Below, piece by piece: positions 42,530 through 45,399 of a DNA stretch of 45,399 nucleotides. Below the pieces are notes generated by a model that was not told where the DNA came from, did no database searches, and saw only the letters and a list, made by a program, of their open reading frames with translations. Numbering within the stretch: the first letter of the stretch is position 1; every line of letters begins with the position of its first letter. The translations under genes and the position numbers were made by a program. The stretch is from DAOPZC01 sp035353175 (lineage in GTDB: Bacteria > Verrucomicrobiota > Kiritimatiellia > RFP12 > UBA1067), in contig DAOPZC010000042.1 of NCBI GenBank assembly GCA_035353175.1, positions 1 to 45,399 of the forward strand, in the 5' to 3' direction.

Positions 42530-43962
42530 GCCCGGACCTCCTGCTCATACGCGTACGCCGCGCGCAGGATCGCACACTCTCCGAACGCCGGGCCTAACAC
42601 CTGAAGCCCCACCGGCAGCCCCGCCGCCGTCTTGCCGCACGGCACCGAGATGCCGCAGATCCCGGCCAGGTTCGCCGGAACCGTGAAAATATCCCCGAGG
42701 TACATCTTGAGCGGATCGTTGCTCGCCTCGCCGATACGGTATGCGGGCGTCGGCGCCACCGGCGTGAACATCACGTCGCACTGCTTGAAGGCCTCAGCGA
42801 AATCCTGCCGGATCAGCGTGCGCACCTTCTGCGCGCGGCCGTAGTATGCGTCATAATAGCCGCTGCTCAACACGTATGTGCCCAGAATGATGCGGCGCTT
42901 GACCTCGGTGCCGAACCCGTCCGCGCGGCTTTTTGCATACAGGTCGAAGACCGAGTCGGGGCGCGGCGTGCGGTGCCCGTACCGGACACCGTCGAAGCGC
43001 GCCAGATTCGCCGAGGCCTCGGCCGTGGCCACAATGTAGTAGACCGCAATCGCGTACTCGGTGTGCGGCAGCCCGACCTCCACAATCTCGGCCCCGGCCG
43101 CGGCGCACGCGTCGACCGCCTTGCGCACGCAGGCCATCACTTCGGGGTCAGAACCTTCGACGTAATACTCTTTGGGCAGCCCGATCCGCAATCCTTTGAG
43201 TCCGCCGCGGAGCGCCGCGCGATAATCCGGCACCGGCACGTCCAGCGTCGTGCCGTCATGGGCATCTCGACCCGCGAGCGCCTGCAACAGCACGGCCGCG
43301 TCCTCGACCGTCTTGGTCATCGGCCCCACCTGGTCCAGAGAGGACGCATAGGCCGTCACCCCGTACCGGGAAACGCGCCCGTACGACGGCTTGAGTCCCA
43401 CGCACCCGCAAAACGCGGAAGGTTGACGGATCGATCCGCCGGTGTCGGTTCCCAGCGCCGCGATCGCCTCGCCGCCCGCCACCGCCGCAGCCGAGCCGCC
43501 GCTGGAGCCGCCGGGCACGCGCGTCAGATCGTGCGGGTTGCGCGTGACCTTGAACGCCGACCCCTCCGTGGACGACCCCATCGCGAACTCGTCCATGTTG
43601 GTGCGCCCCGCGAACACCGCGCCCGCTTCGCGCAGCCGGGCCGAAACCGTCGCGTCGTACGTCGACGTAAAGCCCTGCAGGATCTTCGAGGCACACGTGC
43701 AGGGCTGGCCCTCGACATTGATCAGATCCTTGATGCCGACCGGCACCCCCAAGAGCGCATGGTCCCGGCCGCTCTGCCGCGCCGCGTCAGCCGCCGCGGC
43801 CTGCCGCAGCGCCCCCTCCGCATCCACGCTCAAATACGCGTTCAGCTCACCGTCTTTCTTCTCGATCGCATCCAACACTTCGCGCGTCAGCTCGACCGAC
43901 GAAAAGGCTTTCTTCCTCAGCCCTTCCGCGGCCTCACAGAGTGTTAGCTTCAAAATATTCAT
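42526..43962 (-). CDS. gatA: Asp-tRNA(Asn)/Glu-tRNA(Gln) amidotransferase subunit A
   Basis: A 478-residue amidase-signature glutaminase supplying ammonia to GatB. The catalytic Lys is in GVPVGIKDLI near residue 73, and the Ser-cisSer pair lies in PGGSSGGSAAAVAGGE and GTDTGGSIRQPSAFCG. The glutamine-binding region SSLDQVGPMTK is intact. The ribosome-binding site for ATG 43962 comes from the last unit of the AGGAGTT-like repeat just upstream, at a rather long spacing. gatC ends 45 bp before it. Presence of GatCAB implies indirect aminoacylation for Gln and/or Asn tRNA. Confidence 0.97.
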   Translation of the reverse strand: MNILKLTLCEAAEGLRKKAFSSVELTREVLDAIEKKDGELNAYLSVDAEGALRQAAAADAARQSGRDHALLGVPVGIKDLINVEGQPCTCASKILQGFTSTYDATVSARLREAGAVFAGRTNMDEFAMGSSTEGSAFKVTRNPHDLTRVPGGSSGGSAAAVAGGEAIAALGTDTGGSIRQPSAFCGCVGLKPSYGRVSRYGVTAYASSLDQVGPMTKTVEDAAVLLQALAGRDAHDGTTLDVPVPDYRAALRGGLKGLRIGLPKEYYVEGSDPEVMACVRKAVDACAAAGAEIVEVGLPHTEYAIAVYYIVATAEASANLARFDGVRYGHRTPRPDSVFDLYAKSRADGFGTEVKRRIILGTYVLSSGYYDAYYGRAQKVRTLIRQDFAEAFKQCDVMFTPVAPTPAYRIGEASNDPLKMYLGDIFTVPANLAGICGISVPCGKTAAGLPVGLQVLGPAFGECAILRAAYAYEQEVRA

Positions 43963-43970
43963 TTCGACCC

Positions 43971-43998
43971 GGCTCCTAACTCCTGAATCCTAACTCCT
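43971..43998. repeat. Four-unit heptad repeat between gatC and gatA
   Basis: On the minus strand four 7-mers follow each other: AGGAGTT, AGGATTC, AGGAGTT, AGGAGCC (43998 to 43971). Units 1 and 3 are identical, and the others differ at two or three bases. The AGGAG cores resemble Shine-Dalgarno sequences, and the last one lies upstream of the gatA start. Confidence 0.7.
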
Positions 43999-44007
43999 CG
44001 CTTAGGG

Positions 44008-44298
44008 CTAGGCGTCTTCCACAATCTTGGGCAACTTGAACTCGAAACCATTGCGTTCGGGCGCGTTCGCCAGGAACCGTTCGCGGTCCATCGACGGCAC
44101 GACCACATCTTCGCGGAACGCGTTGACCAGCGACTGTCCGTGCAACGTCGGCTCGATGCCCGAAAGATCCAGTTCGCCGATCTTTTCGACGTACTTCACG
44201 ATCGTCTCCAACTGCTGTTGGAACGTGCATTTCTCATCCGCCGAAAGTGCCAGCCGAGCCAGTCCCGCAACGTACGCCACATCAATCGTATGACTCAC
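44008..44298 (-). CDS. gatC: Asp-tRNA(Asn)/Glu-tRNA(Gln) amidotransferase subunit C
   Basis: A 96-residue GatC that wraps around GatA and stabilises the complex. It has the standard N-terminal VAYVAGLARLALSADE, the QLETIVKYVEKIGELD helix and a C-terminal FEFKLPKIVEDA. The start codon is GTG 44298 with AGGAG 6 nt upstream. It opens the gatCAB set and probably also feeds the downstream pil genes. A promoter is seen at 44350-44378. Confidence 0.93.
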   Translation of the reverse strand: MSHTIDVAYVAGLARLALSADEKCTFQQQLETIVKYVEKIGELDLSGIEPTLHGQSLVNAFREDVVVPSMDRERFLANAPERNGFEFKLPKIVEDA

Positions 44299-44349
44299 CC
44301 GAATCTCCTTGTCACGCGGGCTGACGCCCTATTACCAAATAGATCTTTC

Positions 44350-44378
44350 ATGTTACTCTTCCGGCGCTTTTGACACAA
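44350..44378 (-). promoter_or_regulatory. Promoter of gatC
   Basis: Minus-strand TTGTGT (44378-44373) and TAACAT (44355-44350) are 17 bp apart, with transcription expected near 44343, about 45 nt before the GTG start. The rest of the 189-bp spacer to the discoidin gene shows no other clear element. Confidence 0.5.
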
Positions 44379-44487
44379 TTCAAAAACGTGCTGAAAATAG
44401 GGATGGAACACATTTCCGCACGCCCATAAACACAACCGGTTGAGCGGTCAGCCTGCTGGCCGAGTCGCGACAATCTTTCAGGAAGCA

Positions 44488-45189
44488 TTACATAAAGATG
44501 GGTTTGGGCAGCACGATCAGCAGTCGCACCCGCGGCTCGTCCTGAGGCCGCCGCTCAACTGGCGCACGCCCGTAAACTTCGATCTCGGTGTAGCGATTGA
44601 CGGGGGTCTCGGTACAACCGTTGCTGTAGAAACGGAGGTATCGCCCGCGAACACCTTCAACCGGAAAGCAACGTCCGACGAAGCACTCAATGTATTCTTT
44701 ATCCGTCCCCGCCCCCAAACCGGCGGAATTGTCGTGATCATTGTTGAATACGGTTTCCACGCCGCATTTAAAGTCGAAGTCGTTTGAAATCTGCACCACC
44801 ACATCGCGATACACACAGGCATAATCATATGCGTGCCAGATCTGGACCGCCCAGATTTCCTGCGTTTTCCCGAGATCAATCTGCACCCACTGTTTACCGG
44901 GCGGAAGGTTGAAGCGTTCGTCGTTGTGTTCTTTAGTACCGTCGGACACGCAGGTCAAATCGCCGAGCGGAAAATGCCTCTCGGCTGAATCCTGAAGTGT
45001 AGGCTCCGCACTAGCCGTCACACGACACCCCAGCGCCAAATTGTTCGTCGCATCCATCGGCACATACACCGGGGGACGCTGCTTCCCATTGCGCGACGCT
45101 TCGAGATTGGGAGAGCGGATATCCATTGGCCGAGACGAAACGACTTCCGCCAAGGCCAGCGCAAACACGATCAACGCCAGCGTTTTCAT
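44488..45189 (-). CDS. Secreted discoidin (F5/8 type C)-like protein
   Basis: A 233-residue exported protein with signal peptide MKTLALIVFALALAEVVSS. The F5/8C-like domain runs from about 50 to 210: NLALGCRVTASAEP, KQWVQIDLGKTQEIWAVQIWH, VVVQISNDFDF, VFNNDHDNSAGLGAG and RYLRFYSNGCTETPVNRYTEIEVYGR. These match carbohydrate- or surface-binding discoidin domains common in PVC bacteria. A short Pro/Arg tail follows, ending LLIVLPKPIFM. No catalytic domain is present. A second gene for a similar domain ends just upstream of the terminator at 45230-45270, so the pair arose by duplication or belongs to one family. Function is not predictable beyond binding. Confidence 0.8.
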   Translation of the reverse strand: MKTLALIVFALALAEVVSSRPMDIRSPNLEASRNGKQRPPVYVPMDATNNLALGCRVTASAEPTLQDSAERHFPLGDLTCVSDGTKEHNDERFNLPPGKQWVQIDLGKTQEIWAVQIWHAYDYACVYRDVVVQISNDFDFKCGVETVFNNDHDNSAGLGAGTDKEYIECFVGRCFPVEGVRGRYLRFYSNGCTETPVNRYTEIEVYGRAPVERRPQDEPRVRLLIVLPKPIFM

Positions 45190-45229
45190 ATTTCATTCCC
45201 AGATGCTATTGAACCGCAGTGACAGTGAC

Positions 45230-45270
45230 AAAAAAGGCGGCGGGCGGACTTTGCTGTCCGCGCCACCGCC
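45230..45270 (-). terminator. Strong intrinsic terminator after the partial discoidin gene
   Basis: On the minus strand a 14-bp stem (GGCGGTGG, one bulged C, GCGGAC paired with GTCCGC CCGCCGCC) closes a loop AGCAAA and is followed by six T. It should end the transcript coming from the partial gene at the window edge and separates it from the discoidin gene at 44488-45189. Confidence 0.88.
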
Positions 45271-45288
45271 CGGCAATCCGGCATATGC

Positions 45289-45309
45289 GCGCGGGCATGC
45301 AGCCCGCGC
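45289..45309 (-). other. Second hairpin just upstream of the terminator
   Basis: GCGCGGGC and GCCCGCGC form a perfect 8-bp stem with loop TGCAT on the minus strand, 12 nt after the stop of the partial gene. It has no T-run of its own and may stabilise the 3' end of that transcript. Confidence 0.6.
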
Positions 45310-45320
45310 CGAGCCATCTC

Positions 45321-45399
45321 TTAGAGCTTGCCGTACACTTCGACCTCGGTGTAGTGGTTCATCTCGTTCGAGGTGTTGCCCTTGCTGTAGAAGCGCACA
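45321..45399 (-). CDS. Partial discoidin-like protein, C-terminus only
   Basis: A minus-strand frame entering from the window edge ends at TAA 45323-45321. Its last 25 residues read VRFYSKGNTSNEMNHYTEV and then EVYGKL, clearly related to the end of the discoidin domain encoded at 44488-45189 (LRFYSNGCTETPVNRYTEI, EVYGR). The gene ends directly after the domain and has no Pro/Arg tail. The remainder lies outside the window. Confidence 0.75.
   Translation of the reverse strand, partial: VRFYSKGNTSNEMNHYTEVEVYGKL

Overview
The window is about 45.4 kb of GC-rich, densely coding DNA from a Gram-negative bacterium: it encodes Tol-Pal, MsbA, MurJ and TatC. The accessory genes point to the PVC superphylum, probably Kiritimatiellota or Lentisphaerota. 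These are an HzsA-related cytochrome fused to a formylglycine-enzyme fold, a DUF5107-TPR protein, a GH123/DUF6067-like hydrolase, a cytoplasmic GH20 and paired discoidin proteins. The placement is inferred from gene content, not from a phylogeny. No tRNA, rRNA, CRISPR array, insertion sequence or prophage was recognised.

Layout. (1) 1-8255, plus strand: a complete tryptophan operon (trpE, trpG, trpD, a trpC-trpF fusion, a DAHP synthase, trpB, trpA). It has a good promoter and a 5' leader with a Trp-codon-rich leader peptide, a candidate antiterminator and a strong intrinsic terminator, which together look like classical ribosome-mediated attenuation. The DAHP synthase sits inside the operon, so entry into the shikimate pathway should share this control. 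(2) 8262-14157, minus: a SWIM-SNF2 helicase followed 1 bp later by the HzsA-like/FGE-fold secreted cytochrome. A YdcF-type gene is divergent. (3) 15059-25689, minus: an eleven-gene run tolB-pal-tatA-tatC-hisB-hisA-M16 peptidase-rsmE-SQR-rlmB-GH20, with short gaps or overlaps. It combines envelope integrity, Tat export, histidine synthesis, RNA methylation and a Tat-targeted type II sulfide:quinone oxidoreductase. (4) 25819-26505, plus: a HAD hydrolase whose promoter suggests a leaderless mRNA. (5) 26530-44298, minus: two secreted carbohydrate-related proteins, recR-ybaB, murJ-msbA-trxB, a pilB-pilT-pilB motor cluster and gatCAB. (6) 44488-45399, minus: two tandem discoidin-type secreted proteins separated by an intrinsic terminator; the second is cut by the window edge.

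The most distinctive signals are the trp attenuator, the HzsA-like/FGE fusion beside a SWIM-SNF2 gene, and period-7 degenerate repeat tracts in spacers near gatA and between pilB and trxB, with a related period-14 repeat between msbA and murJ. Many starts were moved inward from the longest open frame because Shine-Dalgarno sequences, family N-termini and promoters agree on a later codon.
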